NCBI RefSeq assembly: GCF_964199755.1
Contig: NC_133903.1
Location: 7,271,001-7,335,000 of the forward strand
DNA from: Larus michahellis
Lineage: Eukaryota; Chordata; Aves; Charadriiformes; Laridae
Reading direction: 5' to 3'
DNA: 64,000 bases
Shown here: positions 34,901 to 46,900 of the stretch, in pieces
Layout of the letters: every line of letters starts with the position of its first letter
How positions within the stretch are numbered: the first letter of the stretch is position 1
Translations under genes and position numbers: made by a program
Notes under the pieces: generated by a model
Seen by the model: only the letters and a program-made list of their open reading frames with translations
Databases searched by the model: none
What the model was told of the DNA's origin: nothing

Positions 34901-37900
34901 GGCCACGGGGCAGGACAGGAGCCTGGTGTCTCCTCGCCCTGGCAGGCTCTGGCAGTGGTTTTCTTTGCAGGGAGCAGGTGAGCAAAGGAGCCATTTTCTG
35001 ACTGAAAACATATGTGAGAGGAGAGGAAACGCCACGGGAGCTGACTTAAAAGAAAATATGTTAACAATGTAAATTAGGCTCCTGCCTGTGCTTTCTCCAG
35101 CTCGGCTGAGCAGGGGCGGAAAGGCTTGACGTGTCGCAGGGTGATCCGGAGCCTGGAGTGTGTCCGGGAGGTGCAATTCCTGACAGGGCTGATTAGACCC
35201 TATTTAACTGCCCCCAGGGAATGGCAGAGCCCACGGGGCTGGGCCGTGGAGGCGATGCCGGGAGCAGCCCCGAAAGCGCCGGTGGGTGCAGAGTGCCAGG
35301 GGTGAGGTGGTCCCAGGCAGGGTTGAGCCGATTAGGTGACAAGCCCTGATCTCCGGTGATTACGCACTGTGACGGGGCCAAGGCGGCCATCAATGCCCCT
35401 GGCAGATAAGCTCAGCTCGGTTTGAGCAAATCCCCATTCCGAGGGGACAAGTGGGGCCAGAGCTCTTGTTCTCCTCACAGTGCGGCTGTGGGACGCCGTG
35501 CGCTTCCCGGCTGTGCCGAGAGCATCCCTTCAGCCTTGGAAGAGGTTCAGGGGTTGAATCCCCTTGCTGAGGTGCACAGCAGCATCGTGGCTTCGGCGCG
35601 CTGGTCTGCAGGAGCTGCTCCGCCCCGCGGTGTGCCAGGACCCACCGGGCTCCTGCAGCAGATGGTACCGACCTGGCTTTGGCTGCTAGACTAGCTCTGT
35701 GTCTGTGCATGTGTTCCTAGGATCATAGAATGGTTCGGGTTGGAAGGGACCTTAAGGATCATCTAGTTCCAGCCCCCCTGCCCTGGGCAGGGACACCTCC
35801 CACTAGACCAGGTTGCTCCAAGCCCCATCCAGCCTGGTCTTGAACACCTCCAGGGATGGGGCATCCACATCAGCCCTCCTCCTCCTCCTCTCCTGGAAGA
35901 CCCGGGAGAGGCAGATGTCCACACTGACACTGGTGTTTTATTCCTGGAATAAACCCCCAAAGCCTGCCTTTTCAAGGTGGTTTAGCCCGTCACAGTGTGT
36001 GCATTTGCTTGTGCGGTGCGGGGAGCTGTGGGGTGGAGGGGCTGGAGATGGTCCTGGGACTTGGCCGCCGCCGGCTGGGAGCATCCTGGGTAGGGAGAGA
36101 CCCACGGCTGCTGTGGCTGGGTCGGCCAGGGCTGGGCTGCTGGGGAGTTTGCATCGTGCTCAAAAGCCTGTGCTAACACCCGTGTGATGGGGGTCTTTGA
36201 AAAGCCCTTTTTCATCCCCAGCCCTGCTCCGAGTCAGGCTCTGGGTGATGGTTTGGAGGCAGGGATTAGGCAGTGAGCTGGGGCTGGGGGGAGCAGGGGG
36301 GCAGCCCCATCCCAGAGCTTGGGGCTGGGTCAGCGGTGATGGCAAACAGGTCTGTGACACTGGTGGCCTCGCGGCGTTGAGCTGGGGCTGGTGTGTGGGT
36401 GCTGGAGCCAAGGAGGGGCTATTCGAGGGGCAGGTGGGTTTTGCATGGACAGTGGAGCGCGGGGGGCTTCCTTCCTGCCACTCAAAATCCAGGAGGTGAT
36501 TTTGTTTCAGGAAACAGAAAAGACCAAAATGCCAACGATTTGGTGCTTCTGCAAGTGGATTCTGCTTGCATGGAGGTTGGTAGCTGCTAATTAATTGCAT
36601 GGAAACTGCTCGTTAATCAGAGCCGGTGACATTTATGATACCGGCACCATGGTGGAGTGTGCCTGAAACATCCAGGTGTCCAAGACGGGAAGGGTCCTGG
36701 GCACTGGAGGGGGCTGCGCGGGGGTGGCACGAAGCCTGTGCTGTGGCATCCCAGTGAGCTGGGGGGGGTGTCCCCAGGGGACCCTGGATCCCAGCAGCAG
36801 CAGCACTGGAAACTCTAAGGGGGGGAAAAAAACATCAGATGCTGCAGGAGTTGCAATGAGATTGTGAGAGCTGGTAACACCCAACCACTGTTTGGTTTTG
36901 ATTTGTGTTTTTTGTTTTTTGTTTTTTGTTTTTTTTTTTGAAAGTATTTCATTGTTATTTAATGTCTTGTTTGTGCATTTCTAAATGGACTGGCTTGAAC
37001 AGCGTTTCCGAAACCTTTTTCCTTCTAAAATGACAATGATTTGCCTCAAGCAGCAGCTCCAGGGGTGGTGTGGCAATGCAGCTTATCGTCCGAGCAGCGT
37101 TTGTCTGCACACACCCGTGTACCTGTGGATGGGTGTAGACACTTGATACTTGTAGGTGGAGTATGACATGGCCATGCTATTGCTTCTTAATACAATTTGT
37201 GAAATTAACGGCCACCGGTAGTATCTGGATACCTAGAGGGAAAAAAAAAATAAATTGCTGCTTTTGCAATTTTTTTTTGCGCGCAGTTTCTTCTGCACGC
37301 AAACAGACAAAAAGGTACGGTTAATTTTTTTTTTACTTTCTAGTATACATGTGAATCTAACTTACCTAAACTTAACTAAACTAAACAAAAAAGCTTTTGT
37401 GTTCTTGGCGTGTGAAAGGGCAGCAAAGCCGCCTCTGGAGCAATACCGAAGCCTTTCCGCAGGGGTTTTTCTCTGCACGCAGGTGAGCGACGGTGGGTTT
37501 CTGGGAGCCCAGATAACGTGCCACCGTTACAGGGAACGCTTTGTCGCAGGGCTTGGGTTTCACAAAGGCAAAATCCCCCCAGGAGCTTAGGAAATATCTT
37601 CCCAGAACACAACCAGGGAAACGCTGGCACCGCTCGAAAAGAAAAATAAATAGCAGAGCTGGCAAAGAGACGCAGCAGCTCCGTGTCAACAGAGCATGTA
37701 AGGCGAAGTGTTTGAGCATGTACTCGGGGCTGGGTGAAGCGAAGGGAGCGTCGGTGTTTGCTTAATCCCAGAGAGGGGCTTTGTGGAGCTCTGGTCTAAG
37801 ACCTATTTTTTTTTTTTTTTCCAGTGGCCGAGGATTGCGTTAGTCGGGAGGTTTAAGAGCCCTGCGAAAGCCCCGGATCATCTCTGTGGTGGGATAAGCA

Positions 37901-40900
37901 GTTTTGCCGGAGGATTTCTGCTCAGAACAGATGCTGAATGGGGATTATTTATTTATTTATTTATTCTAAAAACAAAGGTCTTGAATTCCTTTCGGTTAAG
38001 GCCCTCGAATTCAAGATTTTGTGGTGAAAGCGGAGCCCAGCCCGTGTGGGACATGGCACCGCTCGCCACCCTCGCAGCCAAAGGGATCCTGCAGACGAAG
38101 ATTCCCCCTGCGCGGTTTATTTGTTGAGGAATTTGATTTCACTGGTGATCCCGGGGGATCCCCCGACGGCAGAGGGACTGGCCCAGCTGGCATGTCCCCC
38201 CCGCAGCCGCTTGCTGAGCCCCGGGGATCCCCGTGATGGGATGGCAGCTACAGCGCGGCATTTTTGGGTGATTTTTCTCGGTGCTTTCCCATTGCTGCCT
38301 GAGCTCTGGCCCTGTAAAAACGACGCGAGAGGAAAATGGTTTAAAAAGGTGCTTTTTAAACCCAAATAGGTGATCCCGGATGGGTTCCCTTCTGCTTGTG
38401 AGACGTGCCCCCTTTTCCTAGCTGCGCCAAGCCCCGTGCATCCTTTAAGGTCGCGCGGATCCGACCCTCTTTGGCCGGTTGAATCATTTCCTGTTTTCTT
38501 CACTTTTTGAAGAACTCCAAGGCAAGCTGGAAATATTTGCAGATAGGGTGAACTAACTGCTCCGGGGCCATGGGAAAAATACAGGCATGCTAAATCTGCG
38601 GAGGGAGAGGATGCGAGCGCGGGGTCGTGGCTTTTACTTACTTTTTAAAGTATGTCCTGAATTTTACTGAGCAGGTAGCTGAGGCGCTTTGGGAGCTGTT
38701 TTGGCAGGAGCTGGGTTTTATTGATCCGGTGAGCGTTGCACCAGTTGGTCTTGATGTCACACCGATGATTTAGATGTTGCATTGATGATTTTTTCCCTTT
38801 TAAGAACCAATCTGTCCACTGAGGTGTTGATGCCAAGAACATCTCCCCGGGCAGGTATCTCTGGGTCTTTTTTCCCCCAGAACTTGTCCTGGTAGCATCC
38901 ACGTGCCCCGCAAGCTCAGCTGCAGCGTGTGAGCAGTTGGTAAGGCTTTTCTTGCAGCTCCCTCCGTGCTTTTTTTTAATCTCTGTGAATGTTCAGCTAC
39001 AGTTTGCAGCTGGTCCAAGCAATCCCCGAAGACTGCGATGGGTGCTGCTGATGGCGGCTCTCATTTTTAACTGCTTTTTTGAAGCATTTGGTGCTCTGCC
39101 CCAAGGAATCTGAGTGGCCAATGTGCCCCTCCTGCGCCCGGAGCGGCGGCATCCTGAGCGGCTCTGACCTGGCGTCCAGCAAGGGCTGGTCATCTCGCAT
39201 CCCTCTTTTCTTCCCAGGTGCTGGGATTGGGCTGGTCAAGCTGGTCCTGGGTCCCGATCCACTTCTGTCTTCCCTGTGCATTGCATCCGTGGCCAAAATT
39301 CCCCCTGCTTTTTTGCCCCAGGACTCTGGCACCAGTCTCACGGCTCACCGTCAGAGAGCAGCAGTCGCCACGCACCCGTGGGAGCAGATGGGTGCAGCTT
39401 CAGCCCTTGCTTTGGCGGGGAGCGCTGATGCTCAGCCCTGGGGAAGGCTTTGCTGTCACCTCCCCGCCTTGGGGTTCGGCGGGGCTGGGGTCCCACGGGG
39501 GGTTCAGGCTGCCAGCCCCGCGGGGACTGTGTTTGGAAGAGCTCAGTGGGAGGCAGCAAGCTGCAGAGGGAATGGAGGAGGCGGTTCGGTGTGGTCAGCC
39601 GCCCTGGGGAGATGTGGCTGTAAGTGATGGGGGGGAAAATAGTGGCTTTTTTTTTTTTGCATTTGTGTTCCCAAGAAAAGGGCTGTGTGGGGATGGAGGC
39701 TGCAGTCACGCCAGAGCCATCCCCTGAGCTCTTCCAACCCACCAGCTTGAGTATTTCATAAGCGGCTTGAGGAGAGCTGTGCTGGGATGTTTATTTACAT
39801 CCCGTTGAGCCGGCGGGTGCCCGTGGGTTGGGGCAAGGGGGAGATTCCCCCCACAGTGAAGCCATCGCGGTGGGTCTCTGCCTTCCCTTGCCCCGTCCCC
39901 AGGTCCCACCCCATCCCCAGGTCTCATCCCATTGCATTAGAGCCTGCGGTCGGTGCTGGGGGGTGTCCGGAGCCCCTGCTTGCCGGGTGGCCATGGTCAC
40001 GGCTTGCAGTATGGGGACATGTGCTCTCCGTGGCATGAAGTGGGTATTTCTTGCTGGGATTATTTGGGTTTATCTCTCATCATCTGTGGCCTCTGTCCCC
40101 TGCCAGCGGCAGCAGTGTCACCCCGGATGGGTGTGTTTGTGTCACCAACGGTGCCCATGCTCGGTGCAGGTGACGGCTGATGCCCCGTGCGTCTGGGGAT
40201 CCTCTGGCCCTGAGCTCTGCCCAGTGGGGAGCCCAGCTGGGGACAGGGACATGCATGGGTAATATTAGTCATGTTTTGCTGTTTGCATTAATGCGGTGCC
40301 CGTAGGTACGGAGCGAGGGGCGGTACCCCGTGGCCATGCCGAAGGAAAAAGGCAGCAGAGCCATTCCCCAGCACGGCAAGTCCTTGCAGGTGACCGCTCT
40401 GCGTGTCCCTGCCTGGCGCTCCTCTGGGAATTTCCTTCTTTGAGGGGATGAAGGAGGTGGGATCAGCCCCTGAAGTGACTTAGCCGTGGTGGCCCCGGCA
40501 GCAGGAGCCGGCAGTGCCCAGCCGCCCGGTGATCGGCTTGGATGCTGTGCCCCTCCTGTGGGAATCAGGTATTCACCTCGGGGGTGCCATTGGCAGGTCA
40601 CCGCTGTCCCCACGGGAGATCAGCAAGTGCTGGTGAATTAATTCAGCTCTTCACTGCCCTCCGTATTTGCCCCACCGTGACTTGCAGTGGCCAAAATCGC
40701 CTTGTATCATTGCAAATGGAGTTATTCCCTGTCATCATTGACGCACGCAAGGACCCTGCGGATAGTCCGGCTCCACGGTGGCAGTGGGAAATGTCCTTTG
40801 GCTTGTTTGGCTCTTGCTGTACAGGGTCTATGTGCAGCTGGAGCCCCTTGGGCATTGGGGTTTTCCATGTGAGCGGTGGCCAGGCCAGGTCTGCTGGGCA

Positions 40901-43900
40901 TCAGCCATGGCTGTCCTCAGCTCCTGCAGCCCTTCCTGGAGAGGAAGCAGCTTTTAAGCCATAATGAGGGTGTTTTGCAGAAATAACCCCAAGGTGCTGC
41001 GAGTGCAAGGAGCTGCCGGCACAGGCAGTTCCAGCGAGAAGCCCGCATGGGGCATGTAGGAGCCCCAGAGCTGCCCGAGGAAGGGAGGGGGTGTAGGTTT
41101 GGTGTTTCATGGTGCCTTTTGGCAAAGACGGGAACGTGGAGGAAATTGCTGCGTGGGCTTTCAATTTGAAAGGAAGGGCTGTAAGAGATTTCATCGTAAA
41201 TGCGATCTGAAAAAAAAAAAATTAAAGGTCTGATAGCAGGAGGGGAGCAGCATTTCTTTTAATGAAAGATTAAAACTCAGCCACAGGGGGTGTTTTCCTT
41301 AAACTACAGATGAAAATGAAAACCTCTGTCTCCAAAGCGGTTCTTGCCGGAGACGTGGTGCTGTGCCGTGAGCCGGTGCTGCCCAGCGTGTGGGCTGGAA
41401 GGGGCTGTGCAGAGGCTGGTGGGGGCAACGGCATCCGAGGGAGTGTAATGGGTCCAGCAGACCTGGAGAAAAGCTGGTGTTTGTTGCTCCCCAGCTGCCC
41501 CGAGGAGACGTAAAGCGTTTTCCATGGGATGGGGGGAAGGCGCTAACCTCTTCGCGTGCTCCTGTACTGTTCATCCTACAGCAAGCTCAGCCTTTACAAT
41601 CTGCGGGGAGCCATCAGGCGTGGGGTTCGTCACCCTGGTCCCCAAAGCCCCTCCGCTGGGAGGTGATCAAACCTGCAGGCGATGCCAGTGTCACTGGGAC
41701 CGAGAGCAAGGCACTGCCTTAAATAAATAACTAAGGTTAATGCAGTGTCTCGGTGGGCCTGTGTGCTTTGCCCGGGCTCTTGGGTTCAGTTCCTCCCTGT
41801 CCGGGGCTGTGGCCATGGGGCTCGGCCGTTGCCGGGGGGCATCTTGGCTTATGGGTGGACTTTATCTGGGCTGCTTTTGATGAAGGAAATGCATTTTTTG
41901 TTTTGTTTTAATTTTTCTGGAATGGTTTCGGACAATTGATTTTCTAAAATAGACTCAATGAGAGGAAATTCATTTGTTAAGCTGTCCCCGTTCAGGGTAA
42001 CGGGAGGACGGGGTGCAGATACGGTGCTTCCTTGGTAGCTTTATTTATGATTGCATCTACTTTAGAGCAAAACTAGACCTATAAATTAAATCTTTTGTCT
42101 CCCCCCCCCAACCCCTCCTCTGTTAATCAGGATTTAAACGGACAGAAGGAGCTGTGCCCACGTCTCTGCCACCTGAAGAAAGGTCCCAATGGCTACGGCT
42201 TCAACCTGCACAGCGAGAAGTCCCGGCCGGGGCAGTTCATCCGCTCGGTCGACCCCGACTCACCGGCCTCCAGAGCGGGGCTGCGGCCCCAGGACCGGCT
42301 GGTGGAGGTAACAGCATGGGGGCTCGGCATCTCCTTTCCTGGGGAGCCTCTGGGGGTTTCCTCGGCGCATGCCATGCAGGGGTGTTCGATCCTGCCCAGC
42401 CTGGCAGGAGCAGCTGGGTCCTGTCCCCATTTCACGGGTGGGAAGAGGGACAGCAGAAGTGATGGGACCCTTGGGAAGCCTGAAGCTGAAACAAACCCCC
42501 ATCTTGTGACCTTTTCCGTCACATCCCCCCTGTATTCCTCCGTAATACAGAGCTGTAAGACCCATGTGGGTGCTTAGGCAGTGGCTTCGTGGTCCTTTGG
42601 CAGCTCATTCAAAGCGGGCACTTGCGAGCGCTGAGATCTAGACGGTGCTGCTGACTCCGGCTGGCACAGCGGAGGGTCGGAGCAGGTGAACTGCGCCCCT
42701 GTGCCCATCCAGGTGGCTCGGGGGTGGCAGCGGGATCCTGTGGACAGATGGGGTGCTTGGTGGGTTCCCATCTCCCCCCTGCAGCACAGCGAGTCGCACG
42801 CTCAGTGGCATTGCCTGATGCCACTTGGTGCTGGAGCTGGAACTGCAGCAAAAGGGGTGTGGGGACACGTGTGACCCGTCCCACCACCAGTGCAGGGGAC
42901 AGGGTGGCCTCCCACCCAGCCACACTCCAGTCTGACGTCCTGCTGTGGGCGTAGGGACACATTGGTGCTGCCTATCTGAGCTGATGCCTGCCAGGCAGGC
43001 GTTTGTAAAAAGAGGGGAAAAAACCTTTGCAGAGATTTTAAGATGGAAAATTGTGAAAGATGGGGAGAAACTGCTCTTGGAAGCAGCTTCCTGGTCACAG
43101 AGTAGTGGACAACACAAGTTTTGATGGAATCGCATCTTATGTTTTTCCTGAAGAATGAGGTTCCCCCATCCAGAGCTGCCTGGGCTCTGGGCAGGGCTTG
43201 AGCAGGAAGAGGGACAGGCAGGGCTTGATCCAGCAGCTGGTGTCCCAGGCACAGCGGCCATCACCTCTTTGCCTTCTGCACCATGGGAGGACCCCCGCTC
43301 AGGGGCGGATGCGTGGCCCTTCCCCAGGAGGATGAACCCCAAAACCCTCCCGTGGGGACCAAGCCGTGGCCCTCGCTGCCGGCTCAGAGCGGGAATGGGG
43401 TTTGCATTCCCTGGAAGAAAACACTCTCAACCTGCAGAGCCGGGCGAGTCGGAGAAATAACTAAAACCAAAGCGCTTGCCTGCTTTCTAGCCCCGTGAAT
43501 TATTGTCCCCTGGCCCATGGGAGCTGCTGCCTCTTCCCGGCACCTGAAAGTTTAATGCCGGGAGCAGTGTGGGGCCGGGAGCAGGGTGCCGGCAGCAGCG
43601 CGGTGTCACGGCGAGGGGTTGTGTTATTTATTTATCGGTGCTTGGCGGAGTGCCTGGCGCACACAAAGCGGCAAGGGGTGAGCTAGCGAGCTTGGAAACC
43701 TGATCCCCTCCGTACCTGCTCTTTGGGGCTTCGATAAATATTTGATGCCCCCCAGCCCTGCTGCCCTGGGTGGGCTGGGGGTGCTGGGGTGGGGGGAGAG
43801 CAGCCCCGCACCGCCTTGCCGAGCTCAACCAGGGGTGAGCATCGGGTGCAAATTGGGGTGACCTTTCCCCTGGGGGACACTGCTGGGGACAGAGAGGGGT

Positions 43901-46900
43901 CACAAGCCGGCAGCTGCGGTAGCCAGTGAGATGCAAAGCCTGGGAAGGGCTGGGGGAGGCGGGGGGTGGGGGGACAGTGTGTGTGTCCCTTTTCATCCCA
44001 GCCCTTGCAGCCATATCCTGGCCCTCAGGACCTGCTTCTGCCCCGGGGTTGTGTTCAGGCATCCGAAACGCAAAGGGGAACCCAAAGTTTGGAGCCTGCC
44101 CAGCTCAGGCTCTGCAGCGTTCACCTGCCTTGTCCCTTCGCAGTGGGAATGGGCAACTGCCGCCTCTGGGTCGTGCCCAGGCTGTCGGGGGGCTGGAGAC
44201 CCCAAAGGACCTCCAAAGGAGGGTCTCCAGCCCCCCGACAGCCTGGGCACGACCCAGGGGTGGTGTCTGCCTGTCCCTGCTGCGATGCAGCCATGACTTT
44301 GCAACGAGAGGGACCATGGCTGGGCCAGGACCAGGCTCATCCACTGTCCTGCTTCCCTGGGACGGGCTGCCACGTTCTGCAGATGCTGGGGCAATGCCGT
44401 GCCGGCGTAACTCAGCTCCCTGGGGGGCTGCTGGGATGGGGTTACCCCACTCCTGGGCTCAGTCCCTGGCTCTGGCGTCAGTGTGTTTCGGGGTCCAGCA
44501 TGGGAGACGGCAGCTGTCCGCCTGCAGGCGGAAGAGGAATAAAAACGTGTCAATGGTGGTGATACCTGCTCTCCTGACGGCCCCGCAGGAGAGCAGGCAT
44601 GTGCATCCAAAGCGTGCAGTTGTAATGTTATGTCCGCTTCTCCTAACAAAGGCTGGACAGATTTCTGAAGTCTTTGATTTATAGAACATAGAATCATAGA
44701 ATGGTTCGGGTTGGAAGGGACCTTAAAGATCATCTAGTTCCAACCCCCCTGCCCTGGGCAGGGACACCTCCCACTAGACCAGACTAGAAAGCTGTAGTAA
44801 TGGAGTAGCTATTTTTTAAAAGGAGGAGGTTACTCCGTTCCTGGTGATCTCTATCCCACCAGAGGTCTCTCCCCTTCTCCATCCAAGCTGAATTAGCCCA
44901 TCGCTCTGCTCTCCTGTGGGCAGGCGCCTTCAGATGCCAAAGGCAGGATGGGCGGCGAAGGGTGGGTTGAGCTTTGCTGGAGACGGGCTGGAGCAGTGAA
45001 AAGAGTTTATCAAACAAAAGCGGGTCCAGCCGCAAGGGGCTGGGCGGCGCGGAGACCTTCCCCTGCGGGACAAAGGGTGATTCATTCCCCACCGCGAACA
45101 ATGCCTTGAAATCACAATTGTCCCCTCACTGTGGGGAACAACCGGGAGCAGAGGATCACGTTCCCTGGTAGGTCCCGGCTCGCACGCAGGGAAGGGAGAA
45201 ATGAATCTGTGCAGCAGGCACAGAGACTCGCCTGCCGGGGACATGGGAAATACACGTGTTTTTTCTGTCAGGGAGGGATGAACGATGGTGTGGTGATGCC
45301 ACAGACAGCTGGGCAGGGCCGGGGAGCTGGACACACCAGTGGCACCCAGCCTGCTGCCCGTGCACATGGTTGCACCCCGTAGGCAGCCTGAGATCCCTGG
45401 GGCACATCCAAGGTGAAGGCTGGCTTTGAAATCACTAAAGAGGGCAACCAGAGCGTTTTGGCAGGATCTGGGTGGGTGAGGCGATGGTGGAGTCTGGGGT
45501 CCGTGATTCCTGATGGATGTGTTTGGGATGCAGGCAGAGGCAGAGGTGTGCAGTAACATGAAGGATGCTCTGGCAGAGGCACCAGGTAGGTGGCAGGGTG
45601 GTAGGAGGCCGTGGCTGGCTTGAGAGGGCAAAGGAACAAGCCTGTAGCCTTCCTGTCATCCCAACGGAAACTAATAAAAGGAAAATCCCATGACTCAGGG
45701 GATGAGAAGTCTGCTCCAGGGGTCTGTGAGCAGCGTCTCTGCTGTGGGGGGCACAGATTTAGGTTCTGATGCTGTCACTTTGCAGGTGAATGGCATAAAC
45801 GTGGAAGGCCTGCGGCACTCAGAGGTGGTGTCCCACATTAAGTCCAGGGAGAACGAAGCCAGGCTCCTGGTGGTGGACCCTGAAACAGATGATTACTTCA
45901 AGAAGCTGGGGGTGACCCCCACGGAGGAGCACACTAAAGGTGAGACCTCGCTTTCCCTGGGTGACTCTACGCCGTTCCTGTGGCTCCCTGTGTCGTGGGT
46001 GGGATTTCAGAAGTGAGGGAGAGTCATGTTTCCCTTCTGTCTCATCCCTCTGTAGTTTCCTGAGCACCACCCAGCTATTTATAAATAGTGAGAATGCTCC
46101 CTATTGTAGCCATAAAACATTTATTTTTACACGGTGAATAATTAACTTAGGAACTTGCTGCCATAAAGTGACTGAGGTAAAGCGTAGTGGGATTTGGGGG
46201 GAGCTGGGTGCCCGGTGAGGGATGCTCTGATGGGACCGGTCCATCTGGTTGGGGCTGGGAAGCCTCTCCCGATGGCAGTTCCTCCAGCCCCTCCGTTTCG
46301 GCTGCAGCACCCGCACCCTGGGAGACGGGGTGGCCCCGCGGGGTCGGGGGGAGCAGAGCGGTCCGCCCGGGGTGCTGAGCTGGGGTCTTGGGAGAGAAAG
46401 GGCAATAAATCCCCCGCCGCCCTTTGCTCCAGCGAAGGAGCCCCAGGGTGCCTCGAGAAACACCAAAGCAAACACCGTGTGCGCGCAGAGGGAAGGGTTT
46501 CACGCTGGGGCGATCACAGGGGTGGCTGTTGCAGGAAATGCTTTCCTTGCTGTTGAAACCTGGCAGAGAAAGCTGCCCGTCCGCTCCCCAACCTGTTGTG
46601 CTGCGGCTCCGGGATGGGGAGGGAGCGGGAGGCTCCCCGGCCCCTCCTGCCCCTCCCCGGCTGAATGGGGAGCTCTGTTTCCCAATACAGCTCTTCCTTA
46701 TCTGATCCGCACCCTGGCTCCCTGGGATGCTCAATGGGGAGATTTTGTCCAAAGAAACGGGTCGAACAATGCAGAGAAGCGCACGGGGCGAAAGTGGTGT
46801 CAGATGCTGGGCATCGGTTCGAGGAGGAGCTGGGGCGAGAGCAGTCTGCTGGCAGGAGCGATAAAGGAGCCCTTGTTCCCCGGGGTGGGGACAGAGCCAG

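Larger units (their letters stand above)
18573..42130 (+). other. NHERF2 intron 2 (23.6 kb)
   Basis: This is the largest intron and holds most of the window's unexplained DNA. I found no further exon. It contains a diverged 70-bp duplication (21887-22030), a tandem MEF2 pair (29048-29089), an 18-bp AT-rich triplicate (32348-32400), the 13-bp minisatellite (34297-34763) and a CR1 tail (35719-35880). It also holds homopolymer runs (15 G at 22389-22403; T runs at 28063-28105, 31556-31572 and 36905-36940) and a short TTTA tract near 37948-37970. Large first or second introns often hold enhancers; none is proven here. Confidence 0.6.
42308..45785 (+). other. NHERF2 intron 3
   Basis: The intron is 3.5 kb from GTAACA to TTTGCAG. 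It holds the 37-bp inverted repeat (44166-44257) and a short CR1 tail (44686-44785). I saw no other exon or RNA gene. Confidence 0.6.

Noticed and set aside
34072-35176. Overlapping repeat proteins on both strands at the 13-bp array
   Set aside because: Every frame of a 13-base repeat without stops gives a 13-residue repeat; the array is an intronic minisatellite.
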